Part shown: positions 1-10,700 of the stretch, one piece after another | How positions within the stretch are numbered: position 1 is the stretch's first letter | Layout of the letters: each line of letters begins with the position of its first letter | Origin: Citrus sinensis | Lineage: Eukaryota; Streptophyta; Magnoliopsida; Sapindales; Rutaceae | Length of the DNA stretch: 64,000 bases | Assembly: GCF_022201045.2 (NCBI RefSeq) | Contig: NC_068559.1 | Location: forward strand, 3,198,501 to 3,262,500 | Direction: 5' to 3' | Translations under genes and position numbers: made by a program | Notes under the pieces: model-generated | Seen by the model: only the letters and a program-made list of their open reading frames with translations | What the model was told of the DNA's origin: nothing | Databases searched by the model: none

Positions 1-260
1 AATATCTAATTGATTTTTTATTAGTTGTCCTTTAAATTAATTTTAATAATTGCTTTATTATTAAATATTCATCAATAGTTCATATTTATATTTGAATGTC
101 AACTTAAATGTTATTTAATTTCATTCAAATATAATTTAACATAGTTCAATCCGATACTATACCACACATAATACAATATTATATAATTCAATCTAATCCA
201 ATCAAATCTAATTCAATTTAATCCTAATAATTAGTTCAATCTAATATGGCATGCCAAACT
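1..260. mobile_element. partial MITE-like terminus
   Basis: AT-rich sequence made of many variants of a short CAATCTAAT-like motif. It ends near 245-258 in ATGGCATGCCAAAC, whose reverse complement resembles the TTTGG-type ends of plant MITEs such as the element at 6314. The left end is outside the window, so terminal repeats and target duplication cannot be checked. Confidence 0.3.
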
Positions 261-430
261 TAATCTAACATGACAATTTTAAAACAAAGACTTTAGTAGT
301 TTCTTTAATCTTAATAGATAACTGTTTATTCAAAAGTAGATGTCATTCATAAAGGAACAAGTGATTATGGTGATTTTATCAAATGAGCATGCAGTGCTCT
401 ACCTCTATTTGCTAGTGGAAAGGGGGAACT

Positions 431-2740
431 ATGGAGGCCAACTTGAGATGTTTTTCGGAGAGGTCGAGGAGGCTGTTAGCTGGTGAAGAAGAAGTAATGG
501 TGCTGGATGCAGCAGCTAAGGAATATATTCAGAACCTTCGTAGAGATATTGAAATCATTGCTTATTTTCTAACAGACCATCAATATGAACTAATTGAGCT
601 TCCTCCAGGAAGTTTTGTCGCTGAATTGTTTATGAGAGAAATCAATTACTTGGTCCGTAAATGCGAGAAAGTCATTAACACATTAGCAAATGCAAATGGG
701 TGGAAGTAAAAGTGGCCGTTCTTGCTCCGAGGAGTTATGTGATGATCTTTCACCACTCCAGTTTAAGATCACTGTAGCTAGCGCAATAAGCTCCACCCAG
801 CCCATTCAATCTCAATGACATAGCCGAATCAAATGATAGATAAATTTCGTGGACTTTCTTGGGATAACAAGGTGATTTGGATTTGGAGGATAAGATGGAA
901 GAGTTGCTGTATCTATTGATAGAGGGACAGTCTCAGCTTTCACTGGTTGCAATTATTGATACCATGGGATTTGGTAGAACTGCTTTCATTGGAGAGGCTT
1001 ATAAAAGCAGTCATATGAAGAATTATTTTGATTGTTGTGCTTCGGAGTATTATCAGCTCAGTTTTGACATGATGTGGATGCCATAATGAAGTCTTTAATG
1101 CCTCTATCTGCGCTGAGTGAATTTTTGGATAAAGATTTCGAAATGAAGAAAAACACTCTTCACTATTACCTCAAAAACAAGAGGTATTTGATTGTGGTTC
1201 AGGATGTGTGGTGAGATATGGGATTTTCTTAAGGAAGCTCTCCCGGACATCAAAATGGAAGTAGAATTCTCACAGCCCTAATTGATGTTGTCAGTCCCAG
1301 CTCCTGCCGATTGGAAAATGGTGAGAAGATTCGTCTTGATTTAGTGCCCCCTAAAGGAAAATTAAGAGCTAGGTACGATGGGTGGCCTTTGGTTATTTTA
1401 TACTATGGAAGTAAGCCATTAGAGAGTATTAAGCAGGAGGTGGAGGAGCACTTAGATTATCCTCTAATGTACAGTTTGTGGACGTTACCTTCACACTTGA
1501 AGCTGTGCTGGCTATAATTTTCTATCTTTCCTGAATCATTTGAGGTCTAGACCAGACAATTGTATCAGTTGTGGATAGCTGAAGCTTTTATACCAGACAA
1601 TTGTGAGTCGACTGCTGAGGTACAGCCAAAGAATGCTCTGTTCCTAGTCCTTTTACATGGGTTTTGCTATTAGCAATTGCTGAACAAGTGGAATTTTGTC
1701 GTGAAGTAACTGAGAGACAACTACTAGAAGCTACTGAATCATGGAAAAATTTTAAGCGGGTTTCTTTTCTCGAATTTGTAATGTCTGGTTTCATTTCGTT
1801 TGAGCATTTCATTTCGTTAGAGCATTCTTCTGACACGTACCTCCATTCCTTGCTGCAAATTAGCCCACGGAGAGGCCATCTTGCCCCCGTGGATGGGGAC
1901 AATATTTGCAAAAAGTTCAAATTCGAACGGATTTGAAAATCTACATTTTTTGAAGCATCTGATGTTGGATATTCCTTCCCTTAAAAGCCTTCCTTCATCA
2001 TTATGCTATCGTCCGAGCCTTTACACTCTAGACATGCCATTGAGGTTCATAGAATGTGTGCCGGATGAATTTTGGAAGATGCGAAAACTGAGGCATCTAA
2101 ATTTTGGTTACATCAGTCTGCCTGCGCATCCAGGTAAATATTGCAACTCTCTGGAGAGTCGCACTTTCATATCAGCCTTACATGCCAGAGATTGTACCCC
2201 GGATATTTTGGGCAGAATACCTAATCTTCAAAGTCTCCGAATAAGTGGAGATTTAAGTTATTATCACTCTACCAATGAGCCTTTGGTTCAGTGGAAGAGT
2301 CCTTGCATTTACAATGTTGAGTGCAAGAGTTCGAACTTCCATAAAAGTATTTATGGGGGTTATTTACAATCCTCCCTCAATTATCAAATAATTGAGTGGA
2401 GCTAGTCTATCCATCACGAAATGTGAGTGGAGTGGATAGCCTTCGAATATTTGAGAGGGTTTGAAGAATTTGGGTAGCGCTTATTCGAGGGTTTGAAGAA
2501 TTTGGGAAAAAAAAGGTTATTATCACTCTGGGCTGTCTAGAAGCCTTGGCAAGTTGAGTTGCCTTGAGTCATTGAAGCTTGAGAATGAATGCCAGATGCC
2601 TGAGCACTCGCATATTCTTTTGGTCGAAAGCCAATTTCCTTAAAGTGTAACCCACTTGAGCTTTTGTAATACCGAGCTGGAGGATGATCCGATGCCAGCA
2701 CCGGAAAAGCTTCTGCATCGTAAGATGCTCAAATTCAAGA
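431..2740 (+). pseudogene. CC-NBS-LRR (NLR) disease-resistance pseudogene
   Basis: Remnants of a coiled-coil NLR immune receptor lie in correct order but not in one frame. Positions 431-709 encode a 92-residue piece resembling the Rx-type N-terminal coiled coil. Around 945-1020 is a decayed P-loop (DTMGFGRTA, where the family has GxGGxGKTT), so the nucleotide-binding lysine is lost. Near 1174-1215 comes a kinase-2-like motif (KRYLIVVQDVW) followed at once by a stop. RNBS-B (GSRILTAL) and a GLPL-like block (GWPLVILYYGS) fall in 1255-1420, then an LPSHLKLC-like motif near 1490 and a WIAEAFIP-like block near 1575. Leucine-rich repeats run over 1930-2300 and resume at 2530-2740 after a SINE insertion. 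Several stops and frameshifts exclude a full-length product. The family is known for pathogen effector recognition; here no function is expected. Confidence 0.8.
2271..2515 (+). mobile_element. tRNA-derived SINE inserted in NLR pseudogene
   Basis: A 245-bp element is bracketed by a perfect 14-bp direct repeat, GTTATTATCACTCT, at 2257-2270 and 2516-2529. Its head has a pol III A-box-like stretch (TGGTTCAGTGG) and a B-box-like stretch (GAGTTCGAAC) about 35 bp further on, as in tRNA-derived SINEs. It ends in an A-rich tail (GGGAAAAAAAAGG). The tail region carries a 20-bp motif, GAGGGTTTGAAGAATTTGGG, twice. A second copy of the first ~190 bp is at 48376. The insertion interrupts the LRR region of the NLR relic. 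Confidence 0.88.
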
Positions 2741-4046
2741 TTTATTCTTTCAAATGAATTTAATCCAATAGCACCAAATCCACCGCTTGGGAATTTCTAC
2801 AGAGTACATAAGAAGTTTAATCACATGAAATTAACAAAAGTATATAATCCGAGAATGAAAATGAGCTGAAAGGATATCAGTGGCGACAAGAATTTGCATG
2901 GGATACGACAAGATAGTTGAGAAAATTGCATAATCCTGACTCTATACTCACCGTTTGCCTACGGCTTGAAGATTATCCAAATAAAAGCCGGATAATGAAA
3001 ATATGCAAACTAAGGTGGCATTTGTTTCTTTTTTTTTTGTCTAAAATGTGAATAGACTTGAATTAATCTAAATTTTGAATATCTGAATCTGAATTATGTG
3101 TTTTTTTTTTGTATCTGAATTGTTAAAAATTAAATATTAAGTTATTTTTTTAATTTAAAAAATCTAAAAACTAATATTTTTAAATTTATGCCCTTACAAA
3201 TTATAAATGCTAAACAAATAATAAACATCTCAAAGAATATAAATAAGATAATAAATTATCATAACATAAATCATATTCAATTGAATACAACTCTTTAATA
3301 TTCTATATTATATATGTTAATCAATTTTATTATAGTTTATGATGTTTTTATATGAAAAATATTCATAAAAAATTATGAAGATAAATAATGCTAATGTGAA
3401 GAAAATAAAAAGATAAAAATAATTATAGTCTACCATTATATATTATCGTAATAATGCTAATTATAAAATTTAATTCACGTAAAGATAAAAAATAATTAAT
3501 TATATAAGAATATTTTGGAGAATATCTTTTAATGATATTATTAAGACTTTTTAGATTAACCAAAAAGCTAAAAAAAATTAGTTTAATAGTTTAATGACTT
3601 AATGGCTGAAAATTTTCATTAAGTTGAAAAAACAAAAAGACTTAATGACTTAACTAATTAAAATCAATTAAGTCATTAAGTCAAAAAAAACAAACAAACA
3701 AACAAACAGCCCTAAGAGAACAAAACTAGGTGCCAATGTCTGATCAAAGATCAATACTTGTAAAAATTATATGAAAGATATTTATCATATTGCACTTCCG
3801 TAGTTCAATCCAGATGCGCGGACACTAAAGAAGTCAGACTCATTTCAAATAAATAAAGGGTAAATTTTACATCAGCTTTCGGAGAATCAATAAATAAACG
3901 TTTTTGGAAAATATGGGAGCATGTAATATTGCGCAAGTCTCCTTTCAACTGTTAAGGAAATTCAACATAGAATAAAAGAAGCCCTTTGTTTTAGTTTTAT
4001 TTAAGTATTTATGCAACTTGGAGAGAAACAATATCTGCCCCATAGT
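2733..4046. repeat. diverged segmental duplication, copy 1 (interrupted)
   Basis: Sequence at 2733-3012 plus 3712-4046 is recognisably the same as 7307-7994, for example the shared run CAAATGAATTTAATCCAATA and the shared stretch ending AGAAACAATATCTGCCCC. Copy 2 covers the 3' flank, last exon and last intron of the prolyl-tRNA synthetase gene. Copy 1 keeps the flank and intron-like parts but lacks the exon and carries an inserted MITE (3015-3711). It is non-coding. Confidence 0.75.
3015..3711. mobile_element. MITE with empty site in the paralogous segment
   Basis: A ~697-bp AT-rich insertion with inverted ends, GGCATTTGTTTC on the left and (reverse complement) GGCTGTTTGTTTG on the right, flanked by CTAAG at 3010-3014 and 3712-3716. 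The paralogous segment at ~7565-7580 has a single CTAAG and no insert, so it preserves the empty site. Subterminal repeats of AAGTCATTAAGTC type near the right end recall hAT-like MITEs. Only five bases of target duplication are visible where hAT would give eight, so the superfamily is uncertain. It has no coding capacity. Confidence 0.75.
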
Positions 4047-4256
4047 GTAATGTAATGGCTCAAAGAAACTAAAAAAACACACCAAGATCCGGATGGAACA
4101 CCAATCCCCACACCAGGAGGAGGAAAAAGGACCATCACAGATCAAGATCTTGATAAAACAACCATCGTCACTCTCAAAGAAAATTAATTGTTAATAAGAC
4201 CAAGACAAGAATACAAAATTAGGTCATGGTTCAATGCATTAACATCACACAAACCC

Positions 4257-5320
4257 TCATTTCACCCACCCCAAAGATGTTTTGCTGTTCAAAAGTTCCC
4301 TTGTAATCAGCACGCTCAAATCCGGATACTTGGATGCAAAGTCTTCATATTCTTTAGTGAAAGCTATGCCGTCCATATTTTTTACAATTAAGCCCAATGC
4401 AGCAGCCATCAAAGCTTGATTTCGGCGAACATCTGCGATACTCAGATACTCAAGAGCATTTGAAGGGTTCAAAGACCTGAGAAAATACCTCTCACAGATC
4501 TCCATCAAGTAGCCGATTTCATACTTTTGGGATGCACGATATAATGTACGCGAGTGCTTCTCCAGCTTCTCCTCAGGCAAGCTCCCTGTGTAGAGAAAAT
4601 CTAGAAGAAGCTTAAGCTCTTCGCGATTCTCAGGGAGCTTCCGAGTACCATCCGACAACTTATTTATTACTTTCTTGAAGTAGTTTGATCTTGCAGACTA
4701 CATAACACATACAAACAGTATCATTTTAGCAAATACATATAGGTCTAACACAATGTATATATATACACTAAAACCAATCACAAGGGGGCAAAAAAAAAAA
4801 AAAAATTCATCCTACCCTGCAAGCATATGCATTTTGTTAATCTAGTGCAAAAATTTGCTAAAAAGAAAATGCTCAATTCGATGCTTGCATATTCATCAGA
4901 GTTGAAAATTTCAGAGTCCAGATTCCTATGTCATATGGACATGGACAATGTTGCTCACCTTATGATGAGGTGGCATTGACTTGTTATACAAAAATTTCAA
5001 CACTGGTAACAAAATTGTGCTGCGTGCTCAATTGCTCATCATATAGTGATTGAAGTTGCTAACTAGCTATGAATATATAAAAGAGAAATATTAAAGACAG
5101 AGAAAGAATTACGAGTATGGCAGAATTACGAGTATGGCAGAATTACGAGTATGGCTTTGTGCGCAGGAAGAGGAGGCTGCTTATCGTCAGAAAAGAGTAG
5201 CATGTCATAGGGTGTCTGCTCTCTGAAAGAAGCATCAAATCCACCGAGGAATTCGAGTTTCTTCTTATTCAGCATCTCCCCATCATCATCATCATTATCA
5301 TCATCTTCTTGTTCTTTCAT
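4257..5320 (-). CDS. BTB/POZ domain protein (At1g01640-like)
   Basis: Two coding exons on the minus strand, 5320-5147 and 4697-4257, joined in phase 0, give 204 residues. Exon 1 has an acidic start (MKEQEDDDNDDDDGEML), then PYDMLLFSDDKQ and PLPAHKAIL, the typical start of a BTB fold. Exon 2 continues SARSNYFKKVINKLSDG, DFLYTGSLPEE, LYRASQKYEIGYLMEICERY and a C-terminal BACK-like helical part ending TSLGWVK. The length matches short plant BTB proteins of the At1g01640 type, which are presumed adaptors for CUL3 ubiquitin ligases; that role is family knowledge. The start is the first ATG in the exon. A splice acceptor at 5362 implies a spliced 5'UTR or a longer N-terminus. The donor (5146) lies in a three-copy 17-bp repeat. 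Confidence 0.8.
5104..5154 (-). repeat. three-copy 17-bp repeat duplicating the BTB splice donor
   Basis: The minus-strand unit ATACTCGTAATTCTGCC occurs three times in tandem (last copy partial), so CTC|GTAATT, the exon 1 donor, is present at 17-nt steps. Use of donor 2 or 3 would add 17 or 34 nt, shift the frame, and end the protein soon after PAHKAIL. Confidence 0.85.
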
Positions 5321-5362
5321 ATCACAGAACCGTGCCGATGCCTTTCGGAACGGCCGAGGGTC

Positions 5363-6313
5363 CTGACAAAAGGATAAACATACATCAACATATACATAGG
5401 GTTTTATTTGGAATGTGAATCAGCGTAACAATTATGATTCTCGTTGCCTTGCGAAAGTAAAATTTCCTGATTATAATCATGTTCAGCTATGGCCGAAAAA
5501 AATCTAAAACGATAGTAATACTAGCGGTAAATCAATTTCGAATTTTTACAAATTGTATATCCATTATCCTAACTAACAATAAACTAACCGTGTAAGCAAC
5601 AATAGAAACGAGCAATATTATTGAACAAAGGCAGCAAAATAATCGAGCGGATTCGAAACAAGCATCATCTATCCTAAGTCTAATTCTATAGCGCCCAAGT
5701 TCAGAATTAACAGTCCACGAAAGTTTGAAAATAATACCATGATATTTCAATTTAGGGAAACGGTGGGGTGGCGTAGCTCGAATGCCGGCTGTCGTCGTGT
5801 TGATTGTTTGGGGGTTTGTGCGTATTCCGGAAGAGTTGTTATATTTAATTCTTAATATATATCTCCATTCTCTCTCTCTCTCTCTCTTTTTTTTCTTTTC
5901 CAAATTGATCTGGCATTAAATTATCAGTTATTTTTTTTAAACTGATTTGATACGGACTGTTACTTTCCAATTGAAAAATTACTGTATTTTCCATTGAAGC
6001 AGTTGGATAAGCAGGTATATCCAATTAGAATCTGATTATAGCATTGACTCCAATTTGTGGTAAGTTTTTTTTTTCTCTCGTTCCAGAGTTTCAATCTTCA
6101 CTGATCGAATAAGTTCACATGCTGTATTTTCCTTTTGTTCAATAGATTTATTTGACAAAAAATCCTTAATGCCCTTTTGTTTTGGTTGCTTCAATTTTGC
6201 CGAAAAGCTGAAGGCACCGGTATGCCACAAGCTGCAGCCAGAGTTACAATATCAGCGGACAATGACATCCAGAATTGTTCCTGTTCAGTCTTCATTTACA
6301 AATAAGTCCTTAT
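5363..6313. other. BTB 5' region, no recognised gene
   Basis: Probable 5'UTR intron and promoter of the minus-strand BTB gene. A (TC)n microsatellite lies at about 5866-5888. A 123-codon minus-strand ORF at 5532-5903 has a low-complexity basic start encoded by that microsatellite and no family I recognise. I see no other gene. Confidence 0.5.
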
Positions 6314-6845
6314 GGGTACATTTGGTGTGCCGCATTGTATTGGACTATACTGGATTATAATAAAATGTATTGTATTGGAATGTATTAAATAATATAGTAT
6401 CACGTTTGGTAGAGTATGGAATGTATTATATATTTTTATTATTTAATAATATTAAATAGCTATTATTTATTTATTTTTTAAATAAATATTATATGAATTT
6501 AATAATATTTTAATATTAAGTTAATTTATTATTTAGATTTATTAATAAAAGTATAATTATCTGCAGTAGATTTCAGCATCTTTTCTTATTTATTAATTAA
6601 ACATAAATTAATATGTTAAAGAAATATTATATTTGATTTGTATTGAATTTAATAACTAATATAAATAATAGTTAAAATAGAAAAAAGAGATGTGCAATTT
6701 AGACACGCATGGGTAGGCGGGTCTTACTTGCACCTCAATTGCCGCACAATCTTTCCAAACCATGCAATTGTTTTTTGCAGCCAAACACGGGTCTGAATTT
6801 ATATTACAAGACAGACCCTTGTAGACCCGCCCGCCAAACATACCC
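6314..6845. mobile_element. MITE, possibly PIF/Harbinger-like
   Basis: A 532-bp AT-rich element with inverted ends GGGTACATTTGGTGTGCCG (left) and, reverse-complemented, GGGTATGTTTGGCGGGCGG (right). It is flanked by TAT at 6311-6313 and 6846-6848. A 3-bp duplication with GGG...TTTGG ends suggests the PIF/Harbinger (Tourist) group, although that group usually shows TAA/TTA. No coding capacity. Confidence 0.6.
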
Positions 6846-6848
6846 TAT

Positions 6849-7741
6849 GAGTTATCTATAATGCAGGAGGAGCAATGCTAGATATCCCAGTGTCTGAGTT
6901 CCTCTTTAATGTCACAACTGATGTAGTATTCATCTATTGGATGATCTAATACAAGTTATGAAATTAATCATTCAATAGATGAATGACACACAGTATTGAG
7001 ACTCAAATATTTGGATTCCGAGCATTATTAGAAACGGGAGAATTCTAGAGATTTCTTCTAAAGTGGTTCTTTGGGTTGTTTTTATTTGCATTCAATAACT
7101 ATTCTATTTGATGATTCTACTGGTATTTTATGTCTTCACCGAAGCCTGAGCATGAATTGTTTAGTGATGGGCTGTCCTGGACATGTATTGTTCATAGATT
7201 TTAATATTTATGATCTTTTGTTATGATATCTATTATTCTATTTGCAGTTGCATTTGTTTTAACATAATCATCTCAATATCTCATGCTGATTTGTGGATTC
7301 TTAGATTTTATGCTTTCAAATGAATTTAATCCAATAGCATCAAATCTGCCACTAGGGAATTTCTGCAAAATATACAAGTTTTATCACATGAAATCAACAA
7401 AAAGTATAATTCAACAACAAAATTGAGCTGAAAGGATACCAGTGGTGGGGAGGAATTTGGCATATGACATGATAGTGGCAAAATCCCACAATCATGGAGT
7501 CACCCGTTTGCTCATGGCTAGAACAATTATTCAAATGAAAGCCACATAATGAAAAAAAATACAATCTAAGAAAACAAAACTGAATGTGAGTGTCTCATCA
7601 ATGATCAATCCCAGTGAAAATAAAAAGTTATCCTATTGCAACTTCTGCAGTTCAATCCAGATGCTCCAACACTAAAGAAATCAGACACACCTCAAACTAG
7701 TATAGATTAAAATGTTATGTCAGCTTTCCGAGAGTCAAAAT
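6849..7741. other. 3' flank of prolyl-tRNA synthetase gene, no gene
   Basis: From 7307 this is the better-preserved copy of the segmental duplication also found at 2733-4046, and it includes the 3'UTR of the synthetase. 6849-7306 shows nothing recognisable. Confidence 0.5.
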
Positions 7742-10700
7742 CTAGTAACTCCTGCCCCAATAGGTCCACTTCTTTGCAGGCTTCCCAGAAGCAAAACATA
7801 GAGTGCCTACCAAATTTTGAAAAAACAAATCAATAAATTAATAAATTCAAATATTAAGAAAATATGAGAACATGAACTATTAAAATGAACGCACAAGTCT
7901 TGTTTCAACTTTTCTGGAAATTCGCTAAAGAATAACAGAAGCCCTCTGTTTTAGTTGTATTCAACTTAAAAGAGAAACAATATCTGCCCCGTAGTACTTA
8001 AACAGATTTCAATTCCAACTGACAGTACCTTCAGGGACTTCCGGCTGCTCCAATGGGGAACAAAGGGTCTTAGCTGCTCCCATCTCACCCTTGGTACGTG
8101 CTTTCACATCTTTCTCCACCTCCTACAGAAACGACACAGAGAAAGAAAAATGATTAACAGACAACACAAAAATTGGGAAAAATATGCACTCCCTGCCCCA
8201 AGAGCGGGCATATTCAGAACAATAATTCATTATAACACAGAGTTAACTGCAATATGAACAGAAAAATTTAATTGCACGTGTGATTTAAGTGCAAATTTCT
8301 TATAAAAGATCAAGCTCCAATTAAAAGAAAGCTCTCATCAAATAATGAAATGAATAAGCACCATGAGGTAAAGGAATTGCTGGAAGATAAAACATAAGTA
8401 ACAATTAGAAGTTTAGAACTTCTGGTTCAATGTTAAAGGAAGCAACATCTATAGTTTCACAGGATAACCAGTTCCGATTCTAATTTGACGTACCTCCTCA
8501 TCACACCATGGAGCCAAGATCATTTTCCTTTGGCCAAGAGCCTCCACAAATTCATCCCAAGTTTTTACAATTTGAATGCAAGCATCTCGTCTTTGTTTTG
8601 CAGCAACAAACAAGCTTTCTTGAACCTCCTCAAGAAGTTCTTTTACTCTCTCGACCAAGGAGCCCCTAGGCAGATCAATTTTTGCTCCGTTGTCACGGCG
8701 AACAGCACGTACCTGTGGATTGAATCGATATGCATAAATTTCCAGTTCATCAATCATACCAGCAACGGAAAAGGCAATATGTGCGGCAATATCAGGAAAT
8801 AATGAACATCGAAGGAAGTGCAAGTAAACATAGAGAACAACAAAGGCTGTCCTTACCTGATCATTTGCCAAGTCTTTTGGTCCTATTTCAATCCTAAGGG
8901 GGACACCTTTCATTTCCCAGTGTGAGTACTTCCATCCAGGTGAGTAGTTGTCTCTAAAGTCAGAATTAGCACGAATACCTGCCTCACACAATTTTTCAAC
9001 AGTTGCAGTGCATGCATCAAAAATTCCTTGAGTATCAGCATCTTTGTAAGGCACAGGAATGACAATTACTTGCACAGATGCAACTTTGGGTGGCAGCATC
9101 AAGCCCTTGTCATCCCCATGAACCATCACCATGACCCCAATCTGTACAAATTTTGAACTCGTTAATAAATAGTTATTGAAGAGATGAAGGAACATAATAT
9201 TAAATATTCACTTTCTTCAGGTTAAAATACATAGAACTATTCAAAACAAAGATAATAAATAATGCAAAAGACTAAATATTAGAAGTACCAAACATTAAAT
9301 GAAAATAATCAAACTCAAACAAATAACATATACAAAAGCTTACTGTTCGAGTAGTATAGGCCCAGGAATTCTGCCAGGCCATAGCCTTCTCTCCCTTCTC
9401 ATTTTCAAAGATTATCTCAAACATTTTTGAAAAATTTTGCCCCAAGCAATGTGAGGTTGCACCTTGTATACCACGACCAGTGTTTGGGATAAATGCCTGG
9501 CACAGCGAAACATACACATTTTCAACCCAGGCACATTGATGAATGCAGATGGCTCGACCTTGTTAAATCTTTGGAGCAGGATAACTAAAGTTTGCATGTT
9601 AATTATTAGTTACCTCGACAGTTGTTGTGTAAAGCCCACCTGCAAACTTTTCTAGTTCACTCTTTTTGCCCTTTATAACAGGAACAGCCAAGAATTCTTC
9701 ATAAATACGCCTGTAGAGTTCCAATATCTGAAGGACCTGAAAACAACAGCAATTAACCACAACAAACAAAATGCCATGTCCAACATGAATTGAACTTCTA
9801 AGAGGCATGAAGGGAAAAAGCAGAAAGGAAGCAATGCTGCTGCTGACATTTAATGCAGTTAAAAACATAAGTGATTTTCTCCATATTATAATGTTAAAAT
9901 ACATGTACGGGCACAACTAAAAATGTAGATAAGAAAATAAAATTTAGTCCACCTCCAGAATATACATAGAGGTTTTACACTATATATGGTACATCTAGAT
10001 TTCATCAGCGTTTTAGAGCTTATGTGCAAAAAGTTCCCCAAGTATGCTATCATACCTCATCATCTGCTTCTGACTTGGTTGCAAAAGCAGTATGCCCTTC
10101 CTGCCAGAGAAATTCACGACTCCTACAACAAGAAAAATATGCCCAATAAATAACTAACCAGATTCTAGAAGTTTTCATCCAGGAGGTTCTTAAAAATGTC
10201 ATCAGGCCATTGCATGAATACTTGATCAACGCTAATATGCAAAACAAGAGATAAAAAACGAAACAAAAACGAAAGAAGATTTACAAAATTGTTGTGGTTA
10301 TAGAGTGTATAAATATTAAACATCTTCCATTACAAATAAAAGGGATGCACTATTCTACCCAAAAAAAAAAAAACTGACTAAAAATAATAAGCAAGCACAC
10401 CATAAGGATCCACATCACCAGCAAACTTGGAATACTTGAAGCCTTTAGAGTAAAATTGCTGATTAAAAGCAAAGACATCTCATCATCAATACAGAACCAA
10501 TTTCTATAAACATGCTGAAAATAAAATCAAATGGATGACACTAGAAAGCAACCTGATTAACATAAACTAACCTGATAAATGGGGTAGGATTGCTGAATTC
10601 CCAACGGACAACATTGCACCACTGGTTAAGTTTCAATGGCAAGTCACGATGCCCCCTTATCCACTTCGAAAAGTAGGGATACATCACAGTTTCACTAGTT

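Noticed and set aside
5532-5903. 123-codon minus-strand ORF upstream of the BTB gene
   Set aside because: Its start is encoded by a (GA)n microsatellite, and the rest has no recognised domain or splice link to the BTB frame.
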